From Flavonifractor sp. AGMB03687 (GTDB lineage Bacteria > Bacillota > Clostridia > Oscillospirales > Oscillospiraceae): 64,000 nt of DNA. Of this stretch, positions 51,751 through 60,069 are shown piece by piece (position 1 is the first letter of the stretch; every line of letters begins with the position of its first letter). Made by a program: the position numbers and the translations under genes. The DNA lies in the NCBI RefSeq assembly GCF_017811815.1, contig NZ_JADKZI010000008.1:104867-168866 (forward strand), written 5' to 3'. The notes under the pieces were generated by a model, which did no database searches, was not told the DNA's origin, and saw nothing but the letters and a program-made list of their open reading frames with translations.

Positions 51751-52629
51751 TTAGCCCTCAGCGGGGATGTACTTGTCGATGATGGACTGCACAGTGCCAT
51801 CCTCGATCAGCTCGCTCAGAGCGTTGTTCACAGCGTCCTTCAGAGCGGTGTTGCCCTTGGCAAAGCCGATGGCGTAGTTCTCGTTGGCAAACTCGGTGTC
51901 CAGGATCTTCAGGCCGGGGTTGGCTTTAACATACTCCTGAGCGGGAGCGTTGTCAATAACAACACAGTCCACCTGGCCGTTCAGCAGAGCCTGGATGGCG
52001 GCGGCGCCGTCATCGTAGGGGATCACGGCATCCTCGCCGTAGCCGCCGTTCTCGGGGGTGTCGGAGCAGTAGATGTAGCCGGTGGTGCCCATCTGGCAGC
52101 CGATCAGCTTGCCGTCCAGATCCTCAATAGTGGTAATCTCGGAATCCTCAGGCACAATAACCACCTGAATGCCGTTGGCGTAGGTGTCGGAGAAGTCCAT
52201 AACCTCCAGACGGTCGTCGGTCACAGTGACGCCGGCCATGACGATGTCGCTCTTGCCGGTCTGCACAGCCTGCAGGGAGGCGTCGAAGCCCATGTTGTCC
52301 ACGACCAGCTCCAGGCCAAGCTTCTGAGCGATGGCGTAGGCGATCTCCACGTCGATGCCCTCGTAGCCGGTGCCCTCGTAGCCCTCGCCGTCACCCACCA
52401 TCTCATAGGGGGGGAACTGGGCGTTGGTGCTCATGATCAGCTTGCCCTCTTCCACGGTGGTGAACTCGCCGGTGGCAGCGGGAGTCTCGCTGTTCTCAGC
52501 GGCGGGAGTCTCGCTGTTGCCAACGGGGGTCTCGGCATTGCCGGTGGTGCCGCCGCCGCAGGCGGTCAGCAGAGACAGGGACATAACTGCGGTCAGGCCC
52601 ATAAGAGCCAGTTTCTTGAAGTTCTTCAT
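51751..52629 (-). CDS. Amino-acid ABC transporter substrate-binding lipoprotein
   Basis: This 292-residue protein has a lipoprotein signal ending in LLTACGGG. A low-complexity linker carries three SETP/AETP-like repeats; the periplasmic-type domain then begins near residue 60. MSTNAQFPPYEM and the GLELVVDNMGFDASLQAVQT region are typical of polar amino-acid binders. The ATG at 52629 has AGGAGAGAATACATC before it. It heads the three-gene importer. Confidence 0.92.
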   Translation of the reverse strand: MKNFKKLALMGLTAVMSLSLLTACGGGTTGNAETPVGNSETPAAENSETPAATGEFTTVEEGKLIMSTNAQFPPYEMVGDGEGYEGTGYEGIDVEIAYAIAQKLGLELVVDNMGFDASLQAVQTGKSDIVMAGVTVTDDRLEVMDFSDTYANGIQVVIVPEDSEITTIEDLDGKLIGCQMGTTGYIYCSDTPENGGYGEDAVIPYDDGAAAIQALLNGQVDCVVIDNAPAQEYVKANPGLKILDTEFANENYAIGFAKGNTALKDAVNNALSELIEDGTVQSIIDKYIPAEG

Positions 52630-52696
52630 GATGTATTCTCTCCTATTCATTGCGTTTGACGCGTTCCTCTTGGTGTTCCTTGATTCGGTGAATCCT

Positions 52697-52724
52697 ATTA
52701 TACACCATATGCAAATAAATGCAA
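52697..52724 (-). promoter_or_regulatory. Promoter of the amino-acid ABC operon
   Basis: TTGCAT and TATAAT on the minus strand with a 16-bp spacer in an AT-rich patch. Confidence 0.65.
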
Positions 52725-52861
52725 TATTTATTCATTCGTCAAACCCCACAAAAAACGTGAAAGTTTTGCCCCGGTCTCTCTCCGCCCCACTGTTGCAGGG
52801 GGCGGGAGTCACATAATGCTGTTATGTGGGAAAAGGGGCCTGTTTTCAGCGTTTGAAGGGG

Positions 52862-52891
52862 TTTACTTCGGGGAAAACAATGTGGTATAAT
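52862..52891 (+). promoter_or_regulatory. Promoter of DUF1836-degV-prmA
   Basis: TTTACT (52862-52867) and TATAAT (52886-52891) with an 18-bp spacer. Confidence 0.65.
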
Positions 52892-52942
52892 GACGGCGAT
52901 ATGTTCACATATGGTTTTGAAAACCAGAAAGGAGGCACCCTT

Positions 52943-53479
52943 TTGGAAGAGATCCGCGCATTGAAAGAGCGGCTGGAGGGCGAACGGCCGGTGGATTGGG
53001 AGGGTTTCCCGGATATCGGACTGTATATGGATCAGCTGATCAGCTATATGCCCCGCCAGCTCATCCACTACGGGGAGGGGGAGGCCCTCACCTCCGCCAT
53101 GGTGAATAATTATATTAAAGATGGTGCCATGCCCCGGGCGGAAGGGAAGCGGTACTCCCGCACCCATCTGGCCTATCTCACCGCCCTGTGTGCTCTGAAG
53201 CAGGTGCTGTCGGTGAAGGACGCCGGTCTGCTGCTGGCCTCGGCGGCCCAGGGCAGAGAGCCCCGGGAGCTGTACGAGCAGTTCCGCATGGAGCTGGACC
53301 GGGCCCTGGACGTAACCGCCGGGTCCCTGGACCCCACCGCCGGGGAGGAGGACCTGCCCGGTCTGGCCCTGGCCCTGGCCCTGCGCAGCTACGCCGACAA
53401 GCTGGCCTGCCAGCGCATCCTGGAGCTGCTGCGGGCCAAGCAGCCCCCCAACGAAAAGGAAAAGAAGAAAAAAGACTGA
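52943..53479 (+). CDS. DUF1836 protein
   Basis: This 178-residue DUF1836 protein has YMDQLISYMPRQLIHY, TSAMVNNYIKDGAMP and RYSRTHLAYLTALCALKQVL. The layout resembles a MerR-like helix-turn-helix (the AMVNNYIKDG loop), so DNA binding is plausible. The start is TTG 52943, seven bases after AAAGGAGG. A longer reading from ATG 52901 begins just after the predicted transcription start. It precedes a degV gene, as in many Firmicutes. Confidence 0.82.
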   Translation: MEEIRALKERLEGERPVDWEGFPDIGLYMDQLISYMPRQLIHYGEGEALTSAMVNNYIKDGAMPRAEGKRYSRTHLAYLTALCALKQVLSVKDAGLLLASAAQGREPRELYEQFRMELDRALDVTAGSLDPTAGEEDLPGLALALALRSYADKLACQRILELLRAKQPPNEKEKKKKD

Positions 53480-53520
53480 ATACCGCTGAGATTTTAACAA
53501 CGATGGAGGTTCTCTGAACA

Positions 53521-54393
53521 ATGGGAGACTATGTGATTTTGACCGACTCCTCCGCCGACCTGTCGGCAGAGATGGTGGCAGAGCTGGGGGTCGAGGTGAT
53601 CCCCCTGTCCTTCACCATGGAGGATAAGATCTACTACAACTACCCGGACAACCGGGACATTGACCCGGCGGACTTCTACGCCCGCCTGCGGGGCGGGGCC
53701 ATGGCCACCACCTCCGCCGTCAACGTGGCCACCTACACTGACGCCATCGAGCCCATGCTGAAGGAGGGCAAGGACGTGCTGGTGCTGGCCTTCTCCTCCG
53801 GCCTGTCCACCACCTGCAATTCGGCCCAGATCGCCGCCGGGGAGCTGATGGAGCAGTACCCCGACCGGAAGGTGGCTGTGGTGGATACCCTGTGCGCCTC
53901 CCTGGGCCAGGGTCTGCTGGTGTGGTACGCCGCCAAGCTGAAGCAGCAGGGCAAGAGCCTGGAGGAGGTCCGGACCTGGACCGAGGAGCACAAGCTGAAC
54001 CTGTGCCACTGGTTCACCGTGGACGACCTCCACTTCCTCAAGCGGGGCGGCCGCATCTCCGCCGCCACCGCCGTGCTGGGTACCATGCTGTCCATCAAGC
54101 CGGTGATGCACGTAGACAACGAGGGTCACCTCATCAAGGTGGGCACCGCCCGGGGACGCAACGCCTCCCTGAAGGCTCTGGTGGACCACATGGAGGAGAC
54201 CGTGCTGGACCTGAAGGACCAGGTCATCTTCATCAGCCACGGCGACTGCCTGGCCGACGCCCAGAAGGTGGCCGACGACGTGAAGAGCCGCTTCGGCGTG
54301 GAGACCGTGATCATCAACTACGTGGGCCCCGTCATCGGTGCCCACTCCGGTCCCGGCACCGTGGCCCTGTTCTTCCTGGGGAGTGAGCGCTGA
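53521..54393 (+). CDS. DegV-family fatty-acid-binding protein (copy 2)
   Basis: This 290-residue DegV protein is distinct from copy 1 (ILTDSSADL, SFTMEDK, TTSAVNVATYT, LAFSSGLSTTCNS, DLHFLKRGGRIS). It probably binds a different acyl chain. It follows DUF1836 and overlaps prmA by one base. The FakA-like kinase at 56428-58104 would act on the bound fatty acid. Confidence 0.9.
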   Translation: MGDYVILTDSSADLSAEMVAELGVEVIPLSFTMEDKIYYNYPDNRDIDPADFYARLRGGAMATTSAVNVATYTDAIEPMLKEGKDVLVLAFSSGLSTTCNSAQIAAGELMEQYPDRKVAVVDTLCASLGQGLLVWYAAKLKQQGKSLEEVRTWTEEHKLNLCHWFTVDDLHFLKRGGRISAATAVLGTMLSIKPVMHVDNEGHLIKVGTARGRNASLKALVDHMEETVLDLKDQVIFISHGDCLADAQKVADDVKSRFGVETVIINYVGPVIGAHSGPGTVALFFLGSER

Positions 54394-55337
54394 TGGAGGA
54401 TATCAAGTGGCTGGAAGTGGTGCTGGACACCACCGAGGAGGAACTGGACGGCCTGTGCGCCCGGCTCACTGCCAACGGCGTCACCGGCTTCGCCATTGAG
54501 GACGAGGAGGATTTCAAGACCTTCCTGGAGCAGAACCGTCAGTACTGGGACTATGTGGACGAGGACCTGATGGAGCGCATGAAGGGCGTTTGCCGGGTCA
54601 AGTTCTACGTCTCTGACGACGACCACGGTCAGGCCCAGCTGAAGCAGTGGCTGGAGGGCATCGACAAGCCCTACACCACCTCCTCCCTGGGGGACAACGA
54701 CTGGGCCCACTCCTGGCAGAAGTATTATAAGCCCATGACTGTGGGCGAGAAGCTGTGGATTGTCCCCGAGTGGGAGAAGGGCCAGACCCCGCCGGAGGGA
54801 CGCACCCCGGTGTACCTCAACCCCGGCCTCACCTTCGGCACCGGCAACCACGCCTCCACCCAGCTGTGCCTAATGGGCCTGGAGGAGTATGTGGTGCCCG
54901 GTCAGCCGGTGCTGGACCTGGGCTGCGGCAGCGGCATCCTGTCCATCGCCGCTATGGTGCTGGGGGCCTCCACCGCTGTGGCGGTGGACATCGACCCCAA
55001 GGCGGTGGATGTGGCCTATGAAAACGCCGGTCTCAACGGCATCGGCAAGGACCGGTACACCGTCCGGGCCGGTGACGTGCTCACCGACCAGGCGCTGGTG
55101 AAGGAGCTGGGGCAGCAGCGCTATCCCCTGGTGCTGGCTAACATCGTGGCCGACGTCATCATGCCTCTGTCCGCCAAGGCAGGGGATTGGATGACCGAGG
55201 ACGGCGTGTTCCTGTGCTCCGGCATCATCGACACCCGGGCCGACGAGGTCCAGGCCGCTCTGGAGCGCAACGGCCTGCACATCATCCGCCGCCGGGAGCA
55301 GAACGGCTGGGTCTCCCTGGCCGCAAAGCGGGCATAA
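54393..55337 (+). CDS. prmA: Ribosomal protein L11 methyltransferase
   Basis: This 314-residue SAM-dependent enzyme has an N-terminal substrate-recognition domain (VVLDTTEEELDGLCARL) and a C-terminal Rossmann fold with PGLTFGTGNHASTQLCL, LDLGCGSGILSIAA and VLANIVADVI. It trimethylates ribosomal protein L11. The ATG overlaps the degV TGA by one base. Confidence 0.93.
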   Translation: MEDIKWLEVVLDTTEEELDGLCARLTANGVTGFAIEDEEDFKTFLEQNRQYWDYVDEDLMERMKGVCRVKFYVSDDDHGQAQLKQWLEGIDKPYTTSSLGDNDWAHSWQKYYKPMTVGEKLWIVPEWEKGQTPPEGRTPVYLNPGLTFGTGNHASTQLCLMGLEEYVVPGQPVLDLGCGSGILSIAAMVLGASTAVAVDIDPKAVDVAYENAGLNGIGKDRYTVRAGDVLTDQALVKELGQQRYPLVLANIVADVIMPLSAKAGDWMTEDGVFLCSGIIDTRADEVQAALERNGLHIIRRREQNGWVSLAAKRA

Positions 55338-55345
55338 TGTGAATG

Positions 55346-55381
55346 AAAAAGGACGTACCGCACAGCGGTACGTCCTTTTTT
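55346..55381 (+). terminator. Terminator of prmA
   Basis: A 16-bp stem (55346-55361 with 55365-55380) followed by Ts. Confidence 0.9.
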
Positions 55382-55408
55382 GCGTGTATTTGTTCTCCCC
55401 GTGTGATC

Positions 55409-55439
55409 TGTAGGGGCCGATGCCCTCATCGGCCCGCTG
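55409..55439 (+). repeat. GTAGGGGC-type palindromic intergenic repeat (copy A)
   Basis: CTGTAGGGGCCGATG, a 4-base loop, then CATCGGCCC. The stem GGGCCGATG (55414-55422) pairs with 55427-55435. It shares the TGTAGGGGC plus palindrome design with copy B at 55728. The approximately 290 bases between them are GC-rich, with short inverted repeats and no convincing gene. Confidence 0.55.
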
Positions 55440-55727
55440 TACCGAGCCTCCGGCGGGCCCCTTTCCAGCGGCGGAAAGGGGCGAAAGGCCGCCGGGGCTG
55501 CGGCCCCGGTCCCCGGAGTCCATGGCGGCGGTGGGGTTTTCGGGAGAGATCTATTTTGACAGCGCTTGCCCGCCGGTTCGGCCTATTGGAACTCGTTTCC
55601 CCGGCAGCCGAGCGAATGTTACCCCGCATATCCTGCCAGCAGCTGCGTTTCCCTCTCCCCTGACTATGCCGCCATCGGCGCGGTAGCCCTTGCACACCTT
55701 GGCAGCAATCGCAGGCCCGGACAGGCA

Positions 55728-55756
55728 CAGTAGGGGCGGCCTTTGCGGCCGCCCGT
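55728..55756 (+). repeat. GTAGGGGC-type palindromic intergenic repeat (copy B)
   Basis: CAGTAGGGGCGGCC, a 5-base loop and GGCCGCCCG. Stem 55734-55741 pairs with 55747-55754. Same design as copy A with a different palindrome. Confidence 0.55.
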
Positions 55757-55787
55757 CCATTACCGCATGGCCAGCAAAAAAGTACCT

Positions 55788-55967
55788 CTATTGGTCGCTC
55801 TCCTCCTTCAGGTTTTCCAGCGCCACCCGGGTAGCCTCGATCACGAACTGGGAGAAGTTGCAGTCCGTACCCTGGATGGCCTTCTCCACCTCCTCCAGGA
55901 TCTGATTGGGGAAGCGGATCGTCTTGGAGGTCGTACCGGGAACGGCGGGCAGTTTGAATTTAGCCAT
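55788..55967 (-). CDS. Ribbon-helix-helix (Arc-like) small regulator
   Basis: This 59-residue gene has a start region MAKFKLPAVPGTTSKTIRFP. The strand KTIRFPNQIL, helix EEVEKAIQGTDCNFSQF and helix VIEATRVALENLKEE fit the ribbon-helix-helix fold of antitoxin/plasmid-copy regulators. The ATG at 55967 has GACATGGTGATCAT before it, without a good ribosome site. Three TGTAAGAC-type elements upstream (55979-56046) are probable operators. No toxin-like gene is adjacent on the same strand; a small divergent ORF lies at 56063. Confidence 0.75.
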   Translation of the reverse strand: MAKFKLPAVPGTTSKTIRFPNQILEEVEKAIQGTDCNFSQFVIEATRVALENLKEESDQ

Positions 55968-55978
55968 ATGATCACCAT

Positions 55979-56046
55979 GTCTTACATTTTGTCATTTACA
56001 ATGTAATGCATGCTGTGCTATAAGTATGTAAGACAAATTGTAAGAC
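55979..56046. promoter_or_regulatory. TGTAAGAC repeat operator region
   Basis: GTCTTACA (55979-55986) is the inverse of TGTAAGAC at 56027-56034 and again at 56039-56046, 12 bp apart. A TTACAATGTAA palindrome lies at 55996-56006. The set spans the space between divergent genes and probably binds the RHH protein. Confidence 0.65.
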
Positions 56047-56062
56047 GTATGAAGATGATACT

Positions 56063-56350
56063 ATGGACTGGGAGACCGCCTATCAACAGTGCCCGCCCTT
56101 TGGGGTGGGAAAGGGCCCTTACACCGGGGAGACCTGCCGGGTGATGGAGACATTTCGACGGGACCTCACGGCGCTCCGTCAGGGGCTGACCGGAGAAACA
56201 AGTGACCTGCTGGAGCGATATCTGGAAAGCGCAGAGCAGTACCTGCGTAGCTGCTGCCGCTACTATTATTACCGGGGCATGCTCCACGGAACCAGTGAAG
56301 CACTGGAGATCTGGACGGCAGAGTACTGCTCCGGAGAGGAAAACGGATAG
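56063..56350 (+). CDS. Small hypothetical protein, divergent from the RHH gene
   Basis: This 95-residue, mostly helical protein is rich in Tyr and Cys (SCCRYYYYRGMLHGTSEAL in the second half). No signal peptide or TM is visible. It could be a partner of the divergent RHH protein, sharing its operator, but there is no recognised toxin motif. The ribosome site is weak (GAAGATGATACT). Confidence 0.55.
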   Translation: MDWETAYQQCPPFGVGKGPYTGETCRVMETFRRDLTALRQGLTGETSDLLERYLESAEQYLRSCCRYYYYRGMLHGTSEALEIWTAEYCSGEENG

Positions 56351-56381
56351 GCAACCAGGCAGGACCCATCCGGCTTTATGC

Positions 56382-56412
56382 AAAAACAGCGCCGCCCTTT
56401 TGAGGCGGCGCC
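56382..56412 (-). terminator. Terminator of the yloV-like gene
   Basis: GGCGCCGCC and GGGCGGCGC stem (56389-56396 with 56404-56411); on the minus strand TGTTTTTG follows. Confidence 0.75.
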
Positions 56413-56427
56413 GTTTACTGGTTTGAG

Positions 56428-58104
56428 TCACTCGGCGGAGATCATATAGTAGTACACGGGCTGACCGCCGGAGAGCAGGGTGATCTCGGCATTGGGACAG
56501 CACTCGGTGAAGAGCTCCAGAGCCTTCTGGGCCTGTTCCTCGGTGACGTCCTCGCCGTAGAAGATGTTGATGAACTCGGCACCCTGCTGGGCGTCGGCCT
56601 GGGCCAGACGGCGCAGCAGCGCATCCAGATCGGTATCGGTACCGAAGAGCTGGTGCTCGGTGAGAGCCAGGTAGTCGCCCTGCTTGATGGCAAAGCCGTC
56701 AAAGTCGGAGTCCCGGGCGGCATAGGTGATCTCGGAGGTGTGGACGTTGCCGATGGCCTCAGTCATGGCGGCCACGTTGTCCTCCTGGGAGGCCTCCAGG
56801 TCCATGACCATCAGAGCGGAGATGCCCTGGGGCACGGTCTTGGTGGGCAGCACCACAACCTGCTTGCCCTCGGCCAGCGGGATACACTGCTGGGCGGCCA
56901 TGATGATGTTGCCGTTGTTGGGCAGCACAAAGACGATCTCCGCCGGGGTGGCATCGATCACCTTCATGATATCGTCGGTAGAGGGGTTCATGGTCTGTCC
57001 GCCGCTGATGACGCCGTCGGCGCCCAGATCGCGGAACACGGCGGCCAGGCCCTCGCCGGCGGCCACCGCCACCACGCCGTACTTCTTCTCGGGAGCGGCG
57101 ATCTTCCGGCCGCCCTCTTCGTGGTGGTCGTCCTCCTCCAGATCGTCGGTGCTCTGGATGTGGCGCCCGGCGGCCAGATCCTCCGCCTGGGTGCGCATGT
57201 TCTCGATCTTGGCCAGCTCCAGAGTGCCGTACTTCTGGGCCTCAGTCAGGGCTGCGCCGGGGATATCGGTATGGACGTGGACCTTGAAGCAGTCGTCGTC
57301 CTCGCCGATGACCAGGCTGTCGCCGATGCTGTTCAGGTAGGCCTCAAAGCTCTCCAGGCCCTTGTTGGTGGTCTTGCGGACGATAAATACCGTGTCAAAG
57401 GTGAAGGTGATCTCCTCGGCGGCAATGGCGGCATAGTCGGTCTTGTTCTCCGACTTGCCGCTCTCCTCTCCGCCCTCGGGCAGAGGCAGGCCCCGCAGGG
57501 AGTCCAGCATACCCTGGAGAATGACCAGGAAGCCCTTGCCGCCGGCGTCCACCACGCCGGCCTTCTTGAGGACGGGGTTCATCTCGGTGGTGTGCTCCAG
57601 GGCCACCAGGCCCTCGGCAATGGCGGCCTCCAGCACGGCCTCAGGGTCGTTGGGAGTCTTGCGGGCGGCGTCGGCAGCCCGGGCAGCGGCCAGACGGGAC
57701 ACGGTAAGGATGGTGCCCTCGGCGGGCTTCATAACGGCCTTGTAGGCGGCGGCCACACCAAAGTCCAGGGCAATGGCCAGATCCCGGCCGTCGATCTCGT
57801 CCTTGTCCTTCACGCCCTTGGAAAAGCCGCGGAACAGCAGGGACAGAATGACGCCCGAATTGCCGCGGGCGCCCCGCAGCAGAGCGGAGGCGGTGGTACC
57901 CGCCGCCTCTCCCACGGTGCGGGGCTGCTTCTTGCGCAGCTCCGTGGCAGCGGTGGAGATGGTCAGGCTCATATTGGTACCGGTGTCGCCGTCAGGCACG
58001 GGGAATACGTTCAGCTCGTTGATCTGCTGTTTCTCAAGATTGATGGAGGCTGCCGCATGAATGATAGACTGGGCAAAGGACGCTCCGTCAATGCGCTCTC
58101 TCAT
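56428..58104 (-). CDS. DAK2-domain fatty acid kinase FakA-like protein
   Basis: This 558-residue FakA/YloV protein has an N-terminal DAK2/DhaL kinase domain with VPDGDTGTNMSLT (Asp38/Asp40 bind Mg-ATP), a middle domain and a C-terminal DegV-like half. It phosphorylates fatty acids presented by DegV/FakB proteins; two such proteins lie in this window. The ATG at 58104 is chosen because GGAAGGAAC lies just upstream; a TTG at 58125 precedes that site. It follows the Asp23 gene as in Bacillus yloU-yloV. Confidence 0.92.
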   Translation of the reverse strand: MRERIDGASFAQSIIHAAASINLEKQQINELNVFPVPDGDTGTNMSLTISTAATELRKKQPRTVGEAAGTTASALLRGARGNSGVILSLLFRGFSKGVKDKDEIDGRDLAIALDFGVAAAYKAVMKPAEGTILTVSRLAAARAADAARKTPNDPEAVLEAAIAEGLVALEHTTEMNPVLKKAGVVDAGGKGFLVILQGMLDSLRGLPLPEGGEESGKSENKTDYAAIAAEEITFTFDTVFIVRKTTNKGLESFEAYLNSIGDSLVIGEDDDCFKVHVHTDIPGAALTEAQKYGTLELAKIENMRTQAEDLAAGRHIQSTDDLEEDDHHEEGGRKIAAPEKKYGVVAVAAGEGLAAVFRDLGADGVISGGQTMNPSTDDIMKVIDATPAEIVFVLPNNGNIIMAAQQCIPLAEGKQVVVLPTKTVPQGISALMVMDLEASQEDNVAAMTEAIGNVHTSEITYAARDSDFDGFAIKQGDYLALTEHQLFGTDTDLDALLRRLAQADAQQGAEFINIFYGEDVTEEQAQKALELFTECCPNAEITLLSGGQPVYYYMISAE

Positions 58105-58139
58105 GTCTGTGTTCCTTCCTTTCAATGGGCGGGCCGGCT

Positions 58140-58490
58140 TCAGCCGATGACCATGGAGTCAATGCAAACATCCACATTGCGCACCTCGGCGCCCGTGGTA
58201 CGCTGCACGATATAGCGGACCTCGCTCATGATGGAGCGGCTCACCGCCATCAGGTTCACACCGTTGTCCACGATGATGTGCAGCTCGATGGAGACCGTGG
58301 AATCCTCGTTATAGGTGACCTTGACGCCCTTACCCATGGATTCCCGGCGCAGCAGGTGGACCAGGCCGTCGGTCTTGGAGCGCACAGCCATGCCCTTCAC
58401 GCCGTAGCAGTTGGTGGCGGCGGCGCCGGTGATATTGGTAAACACTTCGCTGCTGACGGTGATCTCGCCCCGTTCAGTTTGCAGCTTCAT
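58140..58490 (-). CDS. Asp23/Gls24 family protein (YloU-like)
   Basis: This 116-residue protein starts MKLQTERGEITVSSEVFTNI and has VSIELHIIVDNGVNLMAVS. Asp23 proteins are alkaline-shock or envelope-stress related; membrane partners anchor some. The order asp23-fakA matches yloU-yloV. AAGGAAGGGATCAGACA precedes the ATG. Confidence 0.92.
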   Translation of the reverse strand: MKLQTERGEITVSSEVFTNITGAAATNCYGVKGMAVRSKTDGLVHLLRRESMGKGVKVTYNEDSTVSIELHIIVDNGVNLMAVSRSIMSEVRYIVQRTTGAEVRNVDVCIDSMVIG

Positions 58491-58572
58491 TGTCTGATCC
58501 CTTCCTTTCGTGGGGTGTCTTACTGGCATCCCCGTCAAAGCGGGGGAAAAGGTTCCATTGATTTGTCCCTTT

Positions 58573-58601
58573 ATTGTATTCCATTTCACGCCAAATTACA
58601 A
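58573..58601 (-). promoter_or_regulatory. Promoter of asp23-fakA
   Basis: TTGTAA and TACAAT on the minus strand, 17 bp apart. Confidence 0.7.
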
Positions 58602-58627
58602 GGGAAAAAGTTTCTGCAAAGTGGGAA

Positions 58628-58663
58628 TGTACACTTGTAATTTCCCCCAAAACCGTGTACACT
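58628..58663 (+). promoter_or_regulatory. Promoter of the small Cys-tailed peptide, with inverted repeat
   Basis: TTGTAA (58635-58640) and TACACT (58658-58663), 17 bp apart. TGTACAC (58628-58634) and GTGTACA (58655-58661) flank the spacer, a possible operator. Confidence 0.65.
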
Positions 58664-58710
58664 GTACCCATCGGTATTTTGTTTTTACCACAAAAGGAGG
58701 CTGTCGGACG

Positions 58711-58899
58711 ATGAAAAAGTTTTTCTGCTGGATGGTGAAGATCCTGGCCGTGCTGGCGATGCTGGGCGCGGTGATCTATGCCGCCGTGGCTTACTGGGAT
58801 AAGATCATGGAGCTGGTGTGCAAGGTGAAGAGCCTGATCTCCGGCAAGGACTGCGACTGCTGCATGGAAGATGTGGACTTCGCCGATTGGGAAGAGTAA
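58711..58899 (+). CDS. Small single-pass membrane peptide with Cys-rich acidic tail
   Basis: This 62-residue peptide has one TM helix (about 6-28) followed by KVKSLISGKDCDCCMEDVDFADWEE. The cluster of three Cys in four residues (CDCC) with acidic neighbours could bind metal. AAAAGGAGGCTGTCGGACG precedes the ATG. It is a single-gene unit with its own promoter and a strong terminator. I recognise no family. Confidence 0.75.
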   Translation: MKKFFCWMVKILAVLAMLGAVIYAAVAYWDKIMELVCKVKSLISGKDCDCCMEDVDFADWEE

Positions 58900-58908
58900 G
58901 AAATGCGT

Positions 58909-58943
58909 AAAAAGGCCGCTGCCAACAGGCAGCGGCCTTTTTT
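58909..58943. terminator. Bidirectional terminator
   Basis: A 15-bp stem (58909-58923 with 58928-58942), A/T flanks, convergent with the metallophosphatase gene. Confidence 0.9.
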
Positions 58944-60054
58944 ACTTCTGAGGCGGGCGGCACAAACGGCCAAAGTACCAGCCGGTGACCCCGTTCTTCT
59001 TCACCAGGGCCCGATCGGCCAACCGGCGGACGATGGACAGGATATCCCCTGGCTCCACCGCCGGACGGTAATCGGTGGATTCCTTGCACAGGGTGTCCTC
59101 CCCGGAGCGGTAGAGGTAGTCGGTGAGCACATCCACCTCCCGGCCGCTCTCCAGGTGGCGGCAGCGGCACAGGGCCCCGCCCCGGCGGAGCACCTCCACC
59201 TGGCTGTGACCCCAGCGGACGTTGACCGACTCCGGTGTCTCTTCCTGGGCATCCAGGGCCATGGCGGTGGGCAGGCCGTCGCAGGCGAACCAGGTAAAAC
59301 CTTCCCCCGGCTTTTCAGGAAGCACCAGGGCGTTGAGCTGGGCATCCCGCTGGAGGGCACAGCCTCCGTCGATGGACACAATGTGCTGCTCCTCACACAC
59401 CAGGGGGTGGGTGGTGGGCACGTAAGGGTTGTAGAGGGTCACCGGGGTGTGGCCCACGATGCACCACCGACGGAACTTGACGCCCCAGTCCAGGAAGCTG
59501 TCGTTTTTCATGCACTCCCAGGCGGTCATATCCTCCAGCCGGTCCTCGTCCCACACCCCGCCGTGGACAAAGAGGTAATCCGGCGTGACCAGGATCTCCG
59601 GCATGGAGGCCAGAAAGCGCAGTTCCGGGCCGAAGCGGTCCAGAATCACCTGCCGCAGGGCGGGCAGGTCGTCGGGGGAGCGGGTCTCAAAGCCCGCCTC
59701 CTGACCCATCTGCACCAGAGTGCACCGGTTGCGCCACACGTTGAGGTAGTGGTGGAAGAACTCAGGCCGCACCTGGGGAGACTCTACAAACTCGGTAACC
59801 AGGTCGTCGCAGTTGCCCCGGACGCAGTACACCGTCCGACGGGTAGACAGGTCCATGACATAGCGCAGCACCGACAGGCTGTCCAGGCCCTTTTCCACCA
59901 GGTCCCCCAGCAGCACCAGGATGTCGTCGGGGCCATAGCCCGCCTTGTCCAGCGCCCCCTGGAACAGGGGCAGGCTGCCGTGGATGTCGCTGATCACCAG
60001 CACCCGCCGTCCGGCAGGGAACTCCAGCCGCTCTATCCGGGCCTTTCGTGCCAT
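58942..60054 (-). CDS. Metallophosphoesterase (PPP-like)
   Basis: This 370-residue protein has SDIHGS, GDLVEKG, RGNCDD, VHGGVWD and GHTPV, the five metal/phosphate motifs of PPP-type phosphatases. About 120 C-terminal residues form an extra domain resembling a winged helix. It may remove protein phosphates or cleave a small phosphorylated metabolite. ATG 60054 follows GAGGTGGTCACC. It lies 15 bases past the ABC exporter. Confidence 0.85.
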   Translation of the reverse strand: MARKARIERLEFPAGRRVLVISDIHGSLPLFQGALDKAGYGPDDILVLLGDLVEKGLDSLSVLRYVMDLSTRRTVYCVRGNCDDLVTEFVESPQVRPEFFHHYLNVWRNRCTLVQMGQEAGFETRSPDDLPALRQVILDRFGPELRFLASMPEILVTPDYLFVHGGVWDEDRLEDMTAWECMKNDSFLDWGVKFRRWCIVGHTPVTLYNPYVPTTHPLVCEEQHIVSIDGGCALQRDAQLNALVLPEKPGEGFTWFACDGLPTAMALDAQEETPESVNVRWGHSQVEVLRRGGALCRCRHLESGREVDVLTDYLYRSGEDTLCKESTDYRPAVEPGDILSIVRRLADRALVKKNGVTGWYFGRLCRPPQK

Positions 60055-60069
60055 GGTGACCACCTCGCT

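Noticed and set aside
52739..53521. Minus-strand 260-codon frame opposite DUF1836
   Set aside because: Low-complexity Gly/Gln-rich shadow of the DUF1836 gene, with no ribosome site; the + strand gene has a promoter and ribosome site.
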